Shown: piece after piece, positions 63,218-64,000 of the stretch
How the letters are laid out: every line of letters begins with the position of its first letter
Position numbering within the stretch: the first letter of the stretch is position 1
Source of the DNA: Siminovitchia fordii DSM 16014 = CIP 108821
GTDB lineage: Bacteria > Bacillota > Bacilli > Bacillales > Bacillaceae_C
Reading direction: 5' to 3'
DNA: 64,000 nt
Assembly (NCBI RefSeq): GCF_000374565.1
Contig: NZ_KB894687.1
Coordinates: 220,968-284,967 of the forward strand
Made by a program: the position numbers and the translations under genes
Notes under the pieces: generated by a model
What the model was told of the DNA's origin: nothing
Seen by the model: only the letters and a program-made list of their open reading frames with translations
Database searches by the model: none

Positions 63218-63469
63218 ATGTCAAAAGAAGAGCGGAATGAATATTTCAAAGAGCGTGCAGGCACAGATGATGCAAGATTCCACGTCGTACCGCATGAAGA
63301 AGAGAATTGGGCAGTCAAAAAAGAGGGGATGGAAGAGCCACAGTGTACATCCGCTTCCAAGTCCGAAGTAATAGAAGAGGCAAAAAGAATGGCCAAGGAA
63401 GCGGGAACCATGGCGTATATCCATGATGAGGACGGGAAAATCGACAGGCAGTATAATTATGAAGATTAG
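63218..63469 (+). CDS. DUF2188-like small protein (YfjT-like)
   Basis: 83 residues: MSKEERNEYFKERAGTDDAR, then FHVVPHEEENWAVKKEG and EVIEEAKRMAKEAGTMAYIH with HDEDGKIDRQYNYED. The DUF2188 domain (about 20-80) is a small basic/acidic alpha-beta domain of unknown function. AGAGGAGGA precedes the ATG. In B. subtilis yfjT lies next to pdaA, which supports the match. A terminator (GAAGGCAGTTC / GAGCTGTCTTC, 63487-63530) follows. Confidence 0.85.
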   Translation: MSKEERNEYFKERAGTDDARFHVVPHEEENWAVKKEGMEEPQCTSASKSEVIEEAKRMAKEAGTMAYIHDEDGKIDRQYNYED

Positions 63470-63486
63470 CCGAGTTGTTCTATAAT

Positions 63487-63530
63487 GAAGGCAGTTCAAA
63501 TCCATCGAAAGCGGAGCTGTCTTCTTTTTA
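63487..63530 (+). terminator. Terminator of the DUF2188 gene
   Basis: Stem GAAGGCAGTTC / GAGCTGTCTTC (63487-63497, 63514-63524), followed by TTTTTAC. Confidence 0.75.
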
Positions 63531-63556
63531 CTATTTATATAAAGGGTGTTGCTGAT

Positions 63557-64000
63557 TTGTGGGAGGAAAAAGTTGTTATAGATGGACCTTATCATTTTGA
63601 CTTGGCTTTGGAGAGACTTGCTAAAGATCCGTTGAATAAGGTCGATAAGGATAAACGCTTGATTCGGGTTCCGATTTATAAAGAGGAGCCGGAAGTGGCC
63701 GATGTTCATGCTGTGGGGACGACAGACAAACCCGGTTTTATCATTAGAGGAAAAAGTCCTCATTCCAAACAACAGGTAATGAAAAAAATTACCTCTGTAT
63801 TTCAATGGGATTTACCTCTTTTTGAAATTCATCAGCATTTTACAAAAACAACATTGAATAATATTTTTGAAAAACACTTTGGGACGCCGATCGTACTGGA
63901 ATTTTCATTGTACCCTGCTTTGATAAGGCCGATCATTCATCAACAGGTAAACATGTCATTTGCCATTTCTCTCACTGAACAATTTGCGAAAACTTTTGGC
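63557..64000 (+). CDS. DNA-3-methyladenine glycosylase II-like protein (YfjP, 3' end outside window)
   Basis: N-terminal 148 codons from TTG 63557 (AAAGGGTG upstream): LWEEKVVIDGPYHFDLALER, LNKVDKDKRLIRVPIYKEEP, KPGFIIRGKSPHSKQQV, then PALIRPIIHQQVNMSFAISL opening the HhH glycosylase domain. This is the AlkA/YfjP group, which removes alkylated bases. The frame is open to the window edge, so the catalytic Asp and the GPG hairpin are not seen. Position next to pdaA fits B. subtilis. Confidence 0.82.
   Translation, partial: MWEEKVVIDGPYHFDLALERLAKDPLNKVDKDKRLIRVPIYKEEPEVADVHAVGTTDKPGFIIRGKSPHSKQQVMKKITSVFQWDLPLFEIHQHFTKTTLNNIFEKHFGTPIVLEFSLYPALIRPIIHQQVNMSFAISLTEQFAKTFG

Overview
The window is chromosomal DNA from a Gram-positive endospore former of the Bacillaceae. 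Three things support this: Bacillus-type ribosome binding sites (AAGGAGG-like, with many TTG and GTG starts); a set of Bacillus-specific genes (yfkD, yfkK, pdaA, mreBH, yuaF-floT, ytiB-type carbonic anhydrase, yerD); and gene order at the right end (yfkK, a YihY gene, cax, yfkD, pdaA, a DUF2188 gene, a YfjP-type glycosylase) that recalls the B. subtilis yfk/yfj region. The genus cannot be fixed from the sequence alone.

Layout. 0-1 kb holds the end of the histidine operon (hisF, hisIE). 1.3-7.1 kb is mostly minus strand: a zinc alcohol dehydrogenase, a broken DUF421 gene, a YitT protein, and an operon of ECF sigma factor, PadR regulator, HAAS-prefixed FtsW/RodA-like protein and VanZ-like protein. 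7.4-15.2 kb is plus strand: an FAD oxidase / half-size MFS / amidase operon, an AGCS symporter, YerD and a DEAD-box helicase. An EndoI-type nuclease with a small partner, a DUF697 GTPase and a 1.1 kb decayed stretch follow. 19.1-21.9 kb is a pabBAC operon whose PabA has lost its glutaminase cysteine and histidine.

21.9-35 kb is an accessory region with tiny membrane-protein genes, a 40-bp and a 52-bp tandem array, GNATs, DUF genes, several pseudogenes and duplicated intergenic elements. Its right edge is a tRNA-Arg(CCT) gene whose 3' end faces it. Inside it an EamA transporter has a leader peptide and a candidate translational attenuator. 35.4-41.3 kb returns to ordinary chromosome: Fe-ADH, carbonic anhydrase, preQ1 riboswitch with queF and yhhQ, and yuaF-floT behind a sigma-W promoter. 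A second 52-bp array of the same scaffold follows, then mreBH, an acyl-CoA thioesterase, ampS, nsrR with hmp and NsrR-like boxes, znuA with a Zur box, cstA / cory-CC-star / ArsA-like ATPase, motAB behind a sigma-D promoter, an MtnE-like aminotransferase and the yfk/yfj block.

Functional links: NsrR controls the NO-detoxifying flavohemoglobin. The preQ1 riboswitch joins queuosine precursor import and reduction. FloT and NfeD act with MreBH in envelope organisation, and the ECF operon is probably a further envelope-stress module. The least explained pieces are the pseudo-amidotransferase pab operon, the leader-peptide attenuator, the related 52-bp arrays 16 kb apart, and the sigma/PadR/HAAS-FtsW/VanZ cluster.
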